DNA of 64,000 bases from Aquitalea sp. LB_tupeE (GTDB lineage Bacteria; Pseudomonadota; Gammaproteobacteria; Burkholderiales; Chromobacteriaceae), in NCBI RefSeq assembly GCF_013391415.1, contig NZ_JACAXB010000019.1, positions 1-64,000 of the forward strand, given 5' to 3'. A program made the translations under genes and the position numbers. Below the pieces are notes generated by a model. It saw only the letters and a list, made by a program, of their open reading frames with translations, was not told the origin of the DNA and searched no databases. Positions 1 to 9,944 of the stretch are shown in pieces; position 1 is the first letter of the stretch; each line of letters opens with the position of its first letter.

Positions 1-26
1 AGGACACTGCCAGACTCCCGTTTAGA

Positions 27-57
27 AGCCCAGCTCACACGAGCTGGGCTTTGTGCT
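27..57 (+). terminator. Rho-independent terminator of a gene left of the window
   Basis: A perfect 10-bp stem (AGCCCAGCTC / GAGCTGGGCT) with an ACAC loop is followed by a T-rich stretch. It most likely ends a rightward transcript whose gene lies outside the window. Confidence 0.8.
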
Positions 58-145
58 TTGTGCGTGATTCCCTGCCTGGACGATGCATGCAGCGCTTATC
101 CAGCGAATCTGATATCCGGCTTCCGGATGGAAGCAAATAATAAAA

Positions 146-185
146 CCAATGCAAAAAGCCACCTTCGGGTGGCTTTTTGCATTGG
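146..185. terminator. Bidirectional terminator downstream of pssA
   Basis: A perfect 18-bp inverted repeat with a TTCG tetraloop has A-runs on the left arm and T-runs on the right arm, so it can work in both directions. It ends the leftward pssA transcript 18 bp past its stop codon. Confidence 0.9.
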
Positions 186-203
186 TCAGGCCATTTGTTT
201 TTC

Positions 204-1577
204 TTACAGCATCAGGTTGAGCATGCGATCGATACGTACCCGGCTTAGCCGGGTGAGGATGGTGCGTACCTTGAGCGGGTAGTTGCGCACACTTTCCAGT
301 TGGCGGTAGTGATGAATGCGGGTGGTGTGCTGCAGGATATGCTGTTGTTCAGCATGGCTTTGTGCTTGCAGCTGCTGCGCCGGATCATGAATCAGCAAGG
401 CATTTTCCAGATCCAGGCGGAAGGCTCGCGGATTCATGTTGTTGCCGGTCAGCAGAATGTGCTGTGCATCGCACCACATGCCTTTGAGGTGGTAACTGTT
501 GTCGCCATCTTTCCACAGGCACAGATTGAGTTTGCCGTTTTCGATCTGGGCCTGGCGGCGCTTGGCGAAGCGACGCAGGTTCATTTCGTACAGATAGGGC
601 AGGGCACCAATCAGCTTGAATGGCTCTGTCTCGGGAATGAAAAAATCATTGGCAGTCTTGTCGCCGACGATGATGGTGACTTCAACGCCACGGCGTAGGG
701 CACGGTTGATGGCGCGCAGCACCGCCATGGGGAAGTTGAAGTAAGGTGTGCAAATCACCAGCCGGTGCTGGGCATGACCGATCAATTGCAGGATGAGACG
801 ATTGAGCGGATTGCCCTTGCCCAGTCCGACAATCGGTGTGACACCCATACCTTGCTGACTGATCTGCTGTCGCGGCAGGTGGTAGTGGGCTTGCTCCAGC
901 CGGCCACGAAATGCGCGGATTTCCTTGCGAATGCTACGCGTGCCCGGGACGGGTTTGTCGAGCCGGAATACGGCTTCGTCATTGCAGATGTGTTGCAGCA
1001 TGAAACTGGCCATACAGTCAGCCAGTGCCATGCTTTGAATCAGGTGGTAACGATCAAAACGATACTTGTCCTGCTTGTGCAGGTAGACGTTGTTGAGGCT
1101 GGCTCCGCTGTATATCACCAGGTCATCAATGATGAAGCCTTTCAGATGCAGTACGCCGAACAGCTCTCTGGTCTGGGTGGGGACACCATAGATGGGTACC
1201 TCAACAGCATGCAGGCTGGCCTCTTTTCGATACCAGGCGGCATTGCAGCTGACATTGCTCTCGCCGATGCGTCCGCGTTGCGCACGGTGCCAGTCGACCA
1301 GAATACGTACATCCAGTGCCGGATTGCGTTGTTTGGCCGCAAAGATGGCGGCCAGTATCTCCTGCCCGGCTTCGTCCTGTTCCAGATAGAGTGCCGCGAT
1401 ATAAATGCGCTGTTGCGCTGAATCCAGTTTGCTCAGCAGTGTCTGGCGGAAGTCGGCGGCAGATGGCAGGGAAGCAAAATTGCTGGCCGTCAGTGCAAAG
1501 CGTGGCAGACGCTCTGGAGAGGGACGTGGGAGTAGAAATGCCATGTAAATTACACGTAAAACAGTTGATCGGGGCAT
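204..1577 (-). CDS. pssA: CDP-diacylglycerol–serine O-phosphatidyltransferase
   Basis: It makes phosphatidylserine from CDP-diacylglycerol and serine, the committed step to phosphatidylethanolamine, at the cytoplasmic membrane. The 457-residue protein is close in length to E. coli PssA (451) and similar over its full length. It has the two HKD catalytic motifs of the phospholipase D superfamily: His144-x-Lys146-x4-Asp151 and His363-x-Lys365-x4-Asp370. Conserved blocks such as VDWHRAQRGRIG and TPYFNFP are present. The start is uncertain: the ATG used here has no well-spaced ribosome binding site, and an in-frame ATG 11 codons later is equally possible. The gene stands alone and is followed by a strong terminator. 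Confidence 0.93.
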   Translation of the reverse strand: MPRSTVLRVIYMAFLLPRPSPERLPRFALTASNFASLPSAADFRQTLLSKLDSAQQRIYIAALYLEQDEAGQEILAAIFAAKQRNPALDVRILVDWHRAQRGRIGESNVSCNAAWYRKEASLHAVEVPIYGVPTQTRELFGVLHLKGFIIDDLVIYSGASLNNVYLHKQDKYRFDRYHLIQSMALADCMASFMLQHICNDEAVFRLDKPVPGTRSIRKEIRAFRGRLEQAHYHLPRQQISQQGMGVTPIVGLGKGNPLNRLILQLIGHAQHRLVICTPYFNFPMAVLRAINRALRRGVEVTIIVGDKTANDFFIPETEPFKLIGALPYLYEMNLRRFAKRRQAQIENGKLNLCLWKDGDNSYHLKGMWCDAQHILLTGNNMNPRAFRLDLENALLIHDPAQQLQAQSHAEQQHILQHTTRIHHYRQLESVRNYPLKVRTILTRLSRVRIDRMLNLML

Positions 1578-1653
1578 CCTAGCATCGTTTGCCTGTTTTG
1601 GGTGATGCAGCTGCCTGAGGGCTGTCCTTGCGCAAGCCCAGTGTACATTTTGT

Positions 1654-2970
1654 CTAGAAGCCTAGAGCATCACGCAGGCGGTAATACATGCTGCCAAGCC
1701 GGATCAGGCTTTCCTCCATGGAGGCCGGTAGCGGTAGCGGGTGAGCATACAGTTTATTGAAAATGTCAAAGCGACCCAGATCCCCGGCGATGGCTTCGGC
1801 AATCATCTGTCCGGCAATGCCGGTGAAAGCCAGTCCATGTCCGGCAAAGCCCTGAGCATGATAAACGCGCTGTCCCTGGCGACCAATTTGGGGCAGGCGT
1901 GCCGGGCCGATATCGACATGCCCACTCCATGCGAAGTCGATCTGGCTGTTGTTGAGGCTGGGGAAAATGCTGACCATGCGAGCATACCGATCGGCAATCA
2001 GAGCCTGTCGTTGTGCATAGGGTCTGCTTGAGCGTCCACCAAATAGCAGGCGGTGGTCTGGCGTCAGGCGGAAGTAGTCCAGCAGCTTGTCACTGCTGCA
2101 AACGGCAGCGCCTGCGGGTAGCAAGCTGGCGGCGTGTTCGGCCGTGAGCGGGGCGGTGGCAAGGATGTGCGACTCAACCGGCAGGATGCTGCGGCGCAAC
2201 TGCGGTTGCAGGGCGCCAATATCGACATTGCAGGCCAGGACCATCTTGTCCGCCCGTATCCAGCCACCGGACGTGCCGATTTGTAGTCCCAGCCTGTCCT
2301 CGTCGATGGAGCTGACCGGGCTGTGTTCGAACAGCCTGACCCCGGCGCGGGATGCTGCCCGTGCCAGCCCCTGGGCATATTTCAGCGGATGCAGGTGGCC
2401 GCAGCTACTGTCGTGCAGTGCCGCAGTATAGGCCGGTGAGTTGATCTGCTCGGCCAGTGCCTCACCTTCCAGCCATTGGGCATCGTGGTAGCCACAGCTT
2501 TGCAGTGTCGATAGTTGCTTGCGTAACTGTTGTTGCTGGTGGCGGTTGCTGGCGGTGGTAAGAAAGCCCCAACGCAAATCACAGTCAATCTGGTGCTGGT
2601 GAATACGATTGGCAATCAGCGCCAGTCCGTCCAGCGAGGCCTCCCAGCATTGCCGGGCGGCGCGTGTACCCAATTGCTGTTCGAAGGCCCGGAATGGGGC
2701 GGCAAAGCCGTGCAGGATCTGCCCGCCATTGCGTCCGGATGCGCCAAAGCCCACCAGTGCGCCTTCCAGTACGGCCACCGATAAGCCTTTCTCCGCCAGG
2801 GTCAGGGCGGCCGACAGTCCGGTCAGGCCTGCCCCCACCACGCAAACATCGCAGCGCACCACCTCGCCCAGTACCGGGTAGCGCTCGCGCAAGGGGGCAC
2901 TGGCGGCGTACCAGGAGTTGACGTGATGGCCGTCAAATTGACTGAGGTGAGGTGCGTGTTCGCGTTTCAT
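1654..2970 (-). CDS. puuB: FAD-dependent oxidoreductase, gamma-glutamylputrescine oxidase-like
   Basis: The predicted role is FAD-dependent oxidation of gamma-glutamylputrescine to the aldehyde in putrescine degradation. The 438-residue protein has an N-terminal dinucleotide-binding motif (VVGAGLTGLSAALTLAEKG), the GFGASGRNGGQ segment typical of the DAO/PuuB family, and a C-terminal GQGFAGHGLAFTG-like FAD-contact region. The start chosen is the ATG 10 bp after the stop of the upstream glutamine synthetase-like gene, because it has an AGAGG ribosome binding site. A TTG start 8 codons earlier would overlap that gene. The pairing with a puuA-like gene supports the assignment, but the exact substrate is inferred. 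Confidence 0.82.
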   Translation of the reverse strand: MKREHAPHLSQFDGHHVNSWYAASAPLRERYPVLGEVVRCDVCVVGAGLTGLSAALTLAEKGLSVAVLEGALVGFGASGRNGGQILHGFAAPFRAFEQQLGTRAARQCWEASLDGLALIANRIHQHQIDCDLRWGFLTTASNRHQQQQLRKQLSTLQSCGYHDAQWLEGEALAEQINSPAYTAALHDSSCGHLHPLKYAQGLARAASRAGVRLFEHSPVSSIDEDRLGLQIGTSGGWIRADKMVLACNVDIGALQPQLRRSILPVESHILATAPLTAEHAASLLPAGAAVCSSDKLLDYFRLTPDHRLLFGGRSSRPYAQRQALIADRYARMVSIFPSLNNSQIDFAWSGHVDIGPARLPQIGRQGQRVYHAQGFAGHGLAFTGIAGQMIAEAIAGDLGRFDIFNKLYAHPLPLPASMEESLIRLGSMYYRLRDALGF

Positions 2971-2980
2971 CTGGCCTCTT

Positions 2981-4309
2981 TCATACCTGGGCAAGCAAAT
3001 GGCGGTATTCCCAGGCGGTGACGGTCTGGTTGAATGCCTGCCATTCGCTCAGCTTGAGTTGACAATAGCTTGCAACGAAGTGAGGACCCAGTAGTTCGGC
3101 CAGTGCCTGATTGCCAGCCAGACCTTCGATAGCTTCCAGCTGCGTGCGGGCAAAAGCATAAGGCCGGCCATAGGCGCTGCAATCGAGCGGCGCGCTGGGT
3201 TCCTGTTCCTGTTGCATGCCAAGCAAACCGCAGGCCAGCGTGGTGGCCAGGGCCAGGTAGGGGTTGGCATCCACGCCCGGCAAGCGGTTTTCCACCCGGC
3301 GGGCCTGTGGGCCGCTGTGTGGTACACGCAGGCCGCAGGTGCGGTTGTCGTGACCCCATTCCACATTGATGGGTGCTGCGGTGAATGGAGCCAGGCGGCG
3401 ATAGGAGTTTACATAAGGGGCGAGCAATAGCAGGGCATCCGGCAGATAGCGTTGCAGGCCGCCGATGTAGTGGGCAAAGCGCGGGCTAGGCTGGCCATTA
3501 TCCAGCGAGAATGCATTACGCTGGCTGTCGGTATGAATCAGGCTCTGATGGATATGCATGGCGCTGCCGGCATCATGGGCCAGCGGTTTGGCCATGAAGC
3601 AAGCCTCCAGGCCATGGCGTGCTGCAGCTTGCCGCACCATGCGCTTGAACAGAAAGGCCTGGTCGGCCAGTGCCAGTGCATCACCATGTTGCAGATTGAT
3701 CTCCAGCTGACCGCAGCCTACTTCCTGCAGCAGGGTGTCGGCTCCTATGCCCAACAGCTCACAGCCATGGTGGATGTCTTCCAGTACGGCTTCCAGGTCA
3801 TGCAGCCGGTCCAGCGCATAGGGCTGACGCAGGCTGTCGGCTGCTTTGCCGTAGCAGGCCGGGGCTTGCGGGGCATCGTCCAGCCCCTGGCGCTGGGCAA
3901 ACAGATAGAACTCCATTTCCGGTGCGACCACCGGTTGCAGTCCAAGTTGCTGATAGCGTGCCAGTACGCGCCGCAGCACATTGCGCGGTGCAAATTCCAC
4001 CAGGCTGCCGTCTTCGTGGTGGCAATCGTGAATCAGCATGGCGGTGGGTTCGCGGCACCAGGGCAGGCGGCGCAGTGTGCTGTAGTCGGGGGATAGCACC
4101 ATGTCCGGGTCCAGTTCCGGAACCAGTTCTTGCAGGCAGTCGCCGGTAATGCTTTGCATCAGGCCTACCTGGGAGAAGCGCAATTCGCTGCCGCTGGCAA
4201 CGCTGCTACTGGGAAGAATCTTGCCGCGTGCAGTACCGGTAATGTCGGAAAACAGGCATTCGACCTGACGAATGCCGTACTGATGCAGCCATTCTGCAGA
4301 AGTGTGCAT
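2981..4309 (-). CDS. puuA: Glutamine synthetase family protein, gamma-glutamylputrescine synthetase-like
   Basis: This family ligates glutamate to an amine using ATP. Next to a puuB-like oxidase the likely substrate is putrescine or another polyamine. The 442-residue protein has the glutamine synthetase catalytic fold, with the metal-binding EMEFYLF segment, EVGCGQLEINL, the HIHQSL loop and RRVENRLPGVDANPYLALA near the C-terminus. The start is the ATG at 4309 (HTSAEWLHQYG follows), with AAGGA upstream. A longer reading frame exists but its extra 56 residues look non-coding. It is the first gene of a two-gene operon, with a 10-bp gap to puuB. Confidence 0.85.
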   Translation of the reverse strand: MHTSAEWLHQYGIRQVECLFSDITGTARGKILPSSSVASGSELRFSQVGLMQSITGDCLQELVPELDPDMVLSPDYSTLRRLPWCREPTAMLIHDCHHEDGSLVEFAPRNVLRRVLARYQQLGLQPVVAPEMEFYLFAQRQGLDDAPQAPACYGKAADSLRQPYALDRLHDLEAVLEDIHHGCELLGIGADTLLQEVGCGQLEINLQHGDALALADQAFLFKRMVRQAAARHGLEACFMAKPLAHDAGSAMHIHQSLIHTDSQRNAFSLDNGQPSPRFAHYIGGLQRYLPDALLLLAPYVNSYRRLAPFTAAPINVEWGHDNRTCGLRVPHSGPQARRVENRLPGVDANPYLALATTLACGLLGMQQEQEPSAPLDCSAYGRPYAFARTQLEAIEGLAGNQALAELLGPHFVASYCQLKLSEWQAFNQTVTAWEYRHLLAQV

Positions 4310-4708
4310 GAAGGGGTCCTTAGTGCGTTGATTTGTCGAGAGCCGCCTTGGGAGCGGGTAAAACGGCAAAACGCTAGCGGTGACCGACTGCAGTGAATGG
4401 CTGGATGAAAAAGCCCAGCGACAGGGCTGTCGGATTGACCCAGGCGCACGGCACCGACACTGCCGCAGGCAGTGCAAGGTGTATGGCCAAGGGTGAATGG
4501 ACGGGCATGGTCGCTTGGTTTTCCGTGTGGAGTGAAACAGTTGTTGTGCTGGATTTTTAAACGCCTTTGCCCTGCAGCGTCAATTTATTTCATGCCCTGG
4601 TAAAGCCAGTGTGGTGGAATCGCCGCTTGGCTCTCGTGTCAGGTGCATGGCAAGAGCTGTCGAAATGTGCAAAAATTCGGTCAACTAGACGAATTGCAGG
4701 TTTTTTTC
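4310..4708. other. Intergenic region between divergent puuA and rppH
   Basis: About 400 bp with no reading frame I can support. It must hold the promoters of both divergent genes, but I see no convincing sigma-70 hexamer pair or clear operator. Confidence 0.5.
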
Positions 4709-5275
4709 ATGCTGGACCGGGACGGATATCGCCCCAATGTCGGAATCATCCTCATCAACGGTAAAAATGAGGTGTTCTGGGGCAAGCGGGTACGCGAACA
4801 TTCCTGGCAATTTCCGCAAGGAGGCATCAAGCCGGGCGAAAGTCCGGAGGCGGCGATGTACCGCGAGCTTCTGGAGGAGGTCGGGCTGTTGCCGCAACAT
4901 GTCAAGATTGTGGGGCGAACCCGCGATTGGCTGCGTTACGAAGTGCCCAGCAACTGGGTGCGGCGCGAATGGCGTGGCAGCTACAAGGGGCAGAAGCAAA
5001 TCTGGTTCCTGTTGCGGCTGACGGGGCGCGATTGCGATGTCTGCCTGCGTGCCAGCAGTCATCCGGAATTTGACGGTTGGCGCTGGAATGATTACTGGGC
5101 TCCGGTGGATGCTGTCATCGAGTTCAAGCGCGACGTGTATATCCGCGCGCTGACCGAGCTATCCCGTTTCCTCAAGGGGATGGAAAGCTACGACGGTTTT
5201 GTACAGCGCATGCGTGAGTCGGCAAAGGCGGCACCGCTGGCTGAGGGTCTGCCGGGCCCGCAGCAGGATCACTGA
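4709..5275 (+). CDS. rppH: RNA pyrophosphohydrolase (Nudix)
   Basis: It removes pyrophosphate from the 5' triphosphate end of mRNAs and so starts RNase E-dependent decay in the cytoplasm. The 188-residue protein begins [14 protein letters not shown] after the initiator Met, as RppH proteins do. It has a complete Nudix box at residues 38–60, beginning GGIKPGE and containing the RELLEE core. The ATG at 4709 was chosen because it matches the family N-terminus and has GCAGG eight bases upstream. The longer frame from 4643 adds unrelated residues. The C-terminal extension of about 20 residues is low in complexity. Confidence 0.93.
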   Translation: MLDRDGYRPNVGIILINGKNEVFWGKRVREHSWQFPQGGIKPGESPEAAMYRELLEEVGLLPQHVKIVGRTRDWLRYEVPSNWVRREWRGSYKGQKQIWFLLRLTGRDCDVCLRASSHPEFDGWRWNDYWAPVDAVIEFKRDVYIRALTELSRFLKGMESYDGFVQRMRESAKAAPLAEGLPGPQQDH

Positions 5276-5414
5276 ACCGCCTGGCGGTTTGCCTCACCCA
5301 TCAAGCAAGCGGCGGCCCTGGGCTGCCGTTTGAGCATCATGGCCATCCCTGCGGGGGTGGTGACATCACCAGGCTGGCCCTGCGTACAGGGCTGCTACAG
5401 GCGACGATATATTT

Positions 5415-7379
5415 ATGACTCAACAGTACGACGAATCTTCGGTACGGGTGCTCAAAGGGCTGGAGCCGGTCAAGGAAAGGCCGGGTATGTATACCCGCAC
5501 CACCGACCCCACCCATATCTGTCAGGAAGTGATTGATAACGCGGCGGACGAGGCGCTGGGCGGTTATGCCCGCAAGATTGCCGTCACCGTGCACCAGGAT
5601 GGTTCATTGTCGGTGGAAGATGATGGCCGCGGTATTCCGGTCGGCCTGCATCCGCAAGAAGGCGTGCCGGTGGTGGAACTGGTATTCACCCGCCTGCATG
5701 CCGGTGGCAAGTTCAACAAGAAAGATGGCGGCGCTTATGCCTTCTCCGGCGGTTTGCATGGTGTAGGCGTGTCGGTGACCAATGCACTGTCTACCCGGCT
5801 GGACGTAGAGGTGAAGCGCGAGGGCGGTGTGCACCGGCTGGTATTTTCCGGCGGTGACGTGATTGAACCCTTGGCGCGCGTTGGCGACTGTGGCCCGCGC
5901 ACCAGCGGCACCCGGGTGCGGGTATGGCCGGATGGCAAGTATTTTGAAAGCCCGCGTTATTCGCTGCCGGAGCTGGAGCGCCTGCTACGTGCCAAGGCGG
6001 TGTTGCTGCCGGGCGTTGCCGTGTCGCTTACCGTGGAGAAGCCCAGTGGCGATGAGGTCAAGGTTTGGCAGTATCCGCAGGGCCTGAAAAGTTATCTGGC
6101 CGAGCTGTGCAACGGCGATGAGCCGATTGCGCCGTTGTTTGCCGCGGAAGCCTATATCGGTGACGATCACGAGCAGTTTGCCAAGGGTGAGGGCGTGCAG
6201 TGGGCGATGGCCTGGTTCGAGGACGGGGCCAGTGGCGAGAGCTATGTCAACCTGATTCCCACTCCTTCCGGCGGTACTCATGAGGCAGGCCTGCGCGCCG
6301 GGGTGTTTGATGCGGTGAAGACCTTCATCGATCACCACAACCTGCTGCCGCGCGGCGTCAAACTGATGGCAGAAGATGTGTGGAGCCGGGTGCGCTTTGT
6401 GCTATCGGCCCGTGTGCTGGATCCGCAATTCCAGGGGCAGACCAAGGACAAGCTCACCAGCCGTGACGCGCTCAAGCTGATTTCCAGCCTGTCGCGCGAC
6501 CCGGTGGAACTGTGGCTGAACCAGAATGTGGAGGCGGGCAAGAAGATTGCCGAGCTGGCCATCCGTCAGGCGCAGTCCCGTTTGAAATCCGTCAAGAAGG
6601 TGGAAAAGAAAAAAGGCTCGGGTGTTGCTGTCTTGCCGGGCAAGTTGACCGACTGCGAGAGTGAAGATCTGGAGCGCAACGAGCTGTTCCTGGTGGAGGG
6701 TGACTCGGCCGGTGGCTCGGCCAAGCTGGCGCGCGACAAGGAATACCAGGCCATCCTGCCTTTGCGCGGCAAGGTGCTCAATAGCTGGGAAACCGACAAG
6801 GATCAGCTGTTTTCCAATGCCGAAATCCACGATATTTCTGTTGCCATCGGCGTGGACCCGCACGGGCCGGATGATCACCCGGATTTGTCCAGCCAGCGTT
6901 ATGGCAAGATTGCCATCCTGTCCGATGCCGACGTGGATGGCTCGCACATCCAGGTGCTGTTGCTCACCTTGTTCTTCCGCCATTTCCCGCGACTGATCGA
7001 AAACGGCAACATCTACATCGCCCAGCCACCGCTGTTCCGTGTGGATGTGCCGGGCTCGGGCAAGAACCGCCCGCCGCGCAAGATTTACGCGCTGGATGAG
7101 GGTGAACTGAATGCCATTCTGGACCGTTTGCGCAGCGAGAATGTGCGCGAAGGCAGCTGGGGGATTTCCCGCTTCAAAGGCTTGGGTGAAATGAACCCCG
7201 AGCAACTGAAGGACACCACCATGAATCCGGATACCCGCCGCCTGTCGCGGGTGCAGGTGCGTCCGGGTGAAATGGCGCAAACCCTGTCCACCTTTGTCAT
7301 GCTGATGGGCAAGGGCGAGGCCTCCAGCCGCCGTAGCTGGATGGAAGCCAAGGGTAATGAGGTGGAAGCCGATATCTGA
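5415..7379 (+). CDS. parE: DNA topoisomerase IV subunit B
   Basis: It is the ATPase subunit of topoisomerase IV, which unlinks daughter chromosomes together with ParC (not in this window). The 654-residue protein has the GHKL ATPase motifs (EVIDNAADEA, DDGRGIPVG, GGLHGVGVSVTNALS), a transducer domain, and a TOPRIM domain with LVEGDSAGGSAK and the metal-binding LSDADVDGSH. The C-terminal RFKGLGEMNPEQL block is typical of type II topoisomerase B subunits. Length fits ParE rather than the longer GyrB. The ribosome binding site is weak. A terminator follows 34 bp after the stop. Confidence 0.95.
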   Translation: MTQQYDESSVRVLKGLEPVKERPGMYTRTTDPTHICQEVIDNAADEALGGYARKIAVTVHQDGSLSVEDDGRGIPVGLHPQEGVPVVELVFTRLHAGGKFNKKDGGAYAFSGGLHGVGVSVTNALSTRLDVEVKREGGVHRLVFSGGDVIEPLARVGDCGPRTSGTRVRVWPDGKYFESPRYSLPELERLLRAKAVLLPGVAVSLTVEKPSGDEVKVWQYPQGLKSYLAELCNGDEPIAPLFAAEAYIGDDHEQFAKGEGVQWAMAWFEDGASGESYVNLIPTPSGGTHEAGLRAGVFDAVKTFIDHHNLLPRGVKLMAEDVWSRVRFVLSARVLDPQFQGQTKDKLTSRDALKLISSLSRDPVELWLNQNVEAGKKIAELAIRQAQSRLKSVKKVEKKKGSGVAVLPGKLTDCESEDLERNELFLVEGDSAGGSAKLARDKEYQAILPLRGKVLNSWETDKDQLFSNAEIHDISVAIGVDPHGPDDHPDLSSQRYGKIAILSDADVDGSHIQVLLLTLFFRHFPRLIENGNIYIAQPPLFRVDVPGSGKNRPPRKIYALDEGELNAILDRLRSENVREGSWGISRFKGLGEMNPEQLKDTTMNPDTRRLSRVQVRPGEMAQTLSTFVMLMGKGEASSRRSWMEAKGNEVEADI

Positions 7380-7412
7380 GCCAGCTGCTGTGTGGCGTTG
7401 AAGGGCAATGCA

Positions 7413-7437
7413 AAAGGGGACCTGCGGGTCCCCTTTG
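7413..7437. terminator. Terminator between parE and alaX
   Basis: A 10-bp perfect stem (AAAGGGGACC / GGTCCCCTTT) with a TGCG loop lies between two convergent genes and has A/T flanks, so it can serve both. Confidence 0.85.
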
Positions 7438-7457
7438 TGCTGGATGGCAAACAGGCC

Positions 7458-8168
7458 TCAGTCGGCCAGCGTCACCACCACCCGCTTGTTGCGCGCGCCC
7501 TTGCTTTCAATCTTTTTCACCAGCAGGCGGCCGATTTCGCCGGTGCGGCGCACATGGGTACCGCCACAGGGTTGCAGGTCGACGCCGTCGATTTCGATCA
7601 GGCGGATTTCCGGTAGCTCCAGCGGCGGGGTGACCGACATGGTCTTGATCAGCTCCGGGCGGGCTTTCAGCGCTTCGCCGCTGGTCATCTGGATGCTCAC
7701 TGCCAGGTCCTGTGCTACCAGTGCATTCAGGCCAGCCTCGATCTCGTCCTTGTCCAGTTCCATCCCCTCAGGCAAATCAAAATCCAGTCGACCGCCTTCT
7801 GCGGTCAGATTGCCGCCGGTCACGCCGGCCTTGATCACCACCGACAGCAGATGCAGGCCGGTATGTACCCGCATGTGACGATGACGGCGCGCCCAGTCCA
7901 GTGTCAGGGTGACCGGGCTGCCTGCGTCCAGTCGCGGCGCATCGGCCGCGGTGATGTGGGTAATCTCGCGGGTTTCACGGTTGCGGCGGGTATCGCAGAT
8001 GGCCAGCGTGCGGCCATCTGCCAGGGTCAGCGTGGCGGTGTCGCCGGGCTGGCCGCCGCCCAGCGGGTAACACAGGGTGTCTGCCAGTACCAGGCCGGCA
8101 TCATCATGACGGATGACCGTGGTTTCCAGGGTGGTTTGGTATGGGTCGAGGTAAAAACGCTCCGGCAT
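7458..8168 (-). CDS. Alanyl-tRNA editing protein (AlaX family)
   Basis: It is a free-standing homologue of the AlaRS editing domain, expected to hydrolyse mischarged Ser-tRNA(Ala) or Gly-tRNA(Ala). The 236-residue protein carries the zinc/active-site motifs His102-x3-His106 (HTGLH) and Cys201-x3-His205 (CGGTH), plus the N-terminal YPLGGGQPGD segment shared with AlaRS. The start at 8168 has a well-placed TAGGAG. An upstream in-frame extension of 24 residues looks untranslated. It stands alone, divergent from rluA. Confidence 0.88.
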   Translation of the reverse strand: MPERFYLDPYQTTLETTVIRHDDAGLVLADTLCYPLGGGQPGDTATLTLADGRTLAICDTRRNRETREITHITAADAPRLDAGSPVTLTLDWARRHRHMRVHTGLHLLSVVIKAGVTGGNLTAEGGRLDFDLPEGMELDKDEIEAGLNALVAQDLAVSIQMTSGEALKARPELIKTMSVTPPLELPEIRLIEIDGVDLQPCGGTHVRRTGEIGRLLVKKIESKGARNKRVVVTLAD

Positions 8169-8332
8169 GACGGCTCCTAGCATGGGGAATGATCTGATCA
8201 TGACAGGGTGATGGCGTTGCGCTGCCATTTCAAGTGGCAATTCCCCGGCAAATTCAGGGTGACAGCTTGTGAAGCCGCGTCGGGGGTAAGATAATCGCCG
8301 CTCATTACTTATTCTGTTCCCCTGTTGCCGCC

Positions 8333-9013
8333 ATGAGCCAAGCCCATAATCTGGAAAACTACACCCCGCCGCCGGATACCGGCCTGTCGGTCATTTACGT
8401 GGATGACTGCCTGCTGGTGGTGGACAAGCCCTCCGGCCTGCTGTCGGTGCCGGGTCGTGGCGAGGGCAAGGACGACTGCCTGATCAGCCGGGTGCAAAAA
8501 GTGTATCCGGATGCGCTGACCGTACACCGGCTGGACATGGCCACCTCCGGCCTGGTGGTGTTTGGCCGTGGTGCGGCCATGCAGCGGGCACTGTCCATCG
8601 CCTTCATGGACCGCAAGGTCAAGAAGCGCTATATCGCGGTGGTGGATGGCATTGTCCAAAGCAATAGCGGCACCATCGACCTGCCGCTGATCATCGACTG
8701 GCCCAATCGCCCGCGCCAGAAAGTCGACCATGTAGAAGGCAAACAGGCCATTACCCATTACCGTGTACTGTCGCGCGATACCACGCGTCAGCTCTCGCGC
8801 ATGGAGCTGGACCCGCAAACCGGCCGTGCGCACCAGTTGCGCATGCATATGCTGCATCTGGAAAGCGGCCACCCGATTCTGGGCGATGACATCTACGCCC
8901 CGCCGGAGGTGTTGGCCAAGGCCGATCGGTTATTGCTGCACGCGTCGCGGCTGGTGTTGCGCCACCCGGTGACGCAGGAAGAAATGGAATTCGACGCGCC
9001 GACACCGTTTTGA
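8333..9013 (+). CDS. rluA: Dual-specificity 23S rRNA / tRNA pseudouridine synthase
   Basis: RluA isomerises U746 of 23S rRNA and U32 of some tRNAs to pseudouridine. The 226-residue protein matches E. coli RluA (219) end to end. It has the N-terminal NYTPPP segment, KPSGLLSVPGR, the catalytic-Asp motif HRLDMATSG, LPLIIDWPNRPRQKV, and the C-terminal GRAHQLRMHM and LLLHA blocks. The short length with no S4 domain separates it from RluC and RluD. A bidirectional terminator follows. Confidence 0.92.
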   Translation: MSQAHNLENYTPPPDTGLSVIYVDDCLLVVDKPSGLLSVPGRGEGKDDCLISRVQKVYPDALTVHRLDMATSGLVVFGRGAAMQRALSIAFMDRKVKKRYIAVVDGIVQSNSGTIDLPLIIDWPNRPRQKVDHVEGKQAITHYRVLSRDTTRQLSRMELDPQTGRAHQLRMHMLHLESGHPILGDDIYAPPEVLAKADRLLLHASRLVLRHPVTQEEMEFDAPTPF

Positions 9014-9034
9014 ACGAGGAGTGGCGAGCAAATG

Positions 9035-9065
9035 AAAAAAGGATGCCAGGTGGCATCCTTTTTTG
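9035..9065. terminator. Bidirectional terminator between rluA and queF
   Basis: A GGATGCC / GGCATCC stem with an AGGT loop is flanked by six A residues on the left and six T residues on the right, between two convergent genes. Confidence 0.9.
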
Positions 9066-9083
9066 TTTGGTGTGGTGTCCGGG

Positions 9084-9923
9084 TTATTGCCGTGCCGTCC
9101 GGATATTATCCTCCGGGGCTTGCTCGGCATTGCTGCGCCAGGGGTTGATATCCAGGCCGCCACGGCGGGTGTAGCGGGCGTAAACCGTCAGCTGTTCCGG
9201 TGCGCAGGCACGCAGGATGTCGGTAAAGATGCGCTCCACGCATTGCTCGTGGAATTCATTGTGCTGGCGGAAGCCGATCAGGTAGCGCAGCAAGGCCTCA
9301 CGGTCCAGCTTGGGGCCGGTATAGCGGATTTGCACGCTGCCCCAGTCCGGCTGGCCGGTCACCAGGCAGTTGGACTTCAGCAGATTGCTGCACAGGGTTT
9401 CGCTCACGATGTTGCCGGTGTCGGCACGCAGGATGTCCGGGCAGGGTGCATAGTTGTCCACGGCGATGTCCTGCTCGTCGATGTAGTCGCCAGCCAGTTC
9501 GGTAATGCGCTCCACGGCAAAGTCCTGCGGCAGTAATACGCTGACCGAGACCGCTCCACCGGCTGCATTGGACAGGTCCAGCGCCAGCTGGGCCTGCAAC
9601 TCGGCCAGGCTGGCAATCCGGGTCTGGTTATAGCTGTTCAGATACAGCTTGAACGACTTGGATTCGATCAGGTTGGGGCTGTCAGCCGGAATACGGAAAG
9701 TGGCAATACCCACTTGCGGCTTGCCGCGTGCATTCAGCCAGGACAGCTCGAAACCGGTCCAGATATCCACACCGGCAAACGGCAGCGCCTGTTCGCTGAT
9801 ACCGATTTCATCGCGTTTCATCTTGCGTGGAATGGGAAACAGCAGGCTGGCGTCGTACTGGTCCTGATAGCTGACAGTCTTGCCCAGCGGGGACTGTTCC
9901 GGTGACATGGCTTGGGGTTTCAT
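9084..9923 (-). CDS. queF: NADPH-dependent 7-cyano-7-deazaguanine reductase
   Basis: QueF reduces preQ0 to preQ1 in queuosine biosynthesis. The 279-residue protein is the long two-domain form found in gamma- and betaproteobacteria (E. coli 282). The catalytic Cys is at residue 186 in [13 protein letters not shown], and the substrate-binding [14 protein letters not shown] block is at about 87–100. The start at 9923 has AAGGA upstream; a TTG start 15 bp earlier would use up this ribosome binding site. It lies 21 bp after murJ on the same strand and is probably co-transcribed with it. Confidence 0.94.
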   Translation of the reverse strand: MKPQAMSPEQSPLGKTVSYQDQYDASLLFPIPRKMKRDEIGISEQALPFAGVDIWTGFELSWLNARGKPQVGIATFRIPADSPNLIESKSFKLYLNSYNQTRIASLAELQAQLALDLSNAAGGAVSVSVLLPQDFAVERITELAGDYIDEQDIAVDNYAPCPDILRADTGNIVSETLCSNLLKSNCLVTGQPDWGSVQIRYTGPKLDREALLRYLIGFRQHNEFHEQCVERIFTDILRACAPEQLTVYARYTRRGGLDINPWRSNAEQAPEDNIRTARQ

Positions 9924-9944
9924 GGTGTTTCCTTGCAATACGGA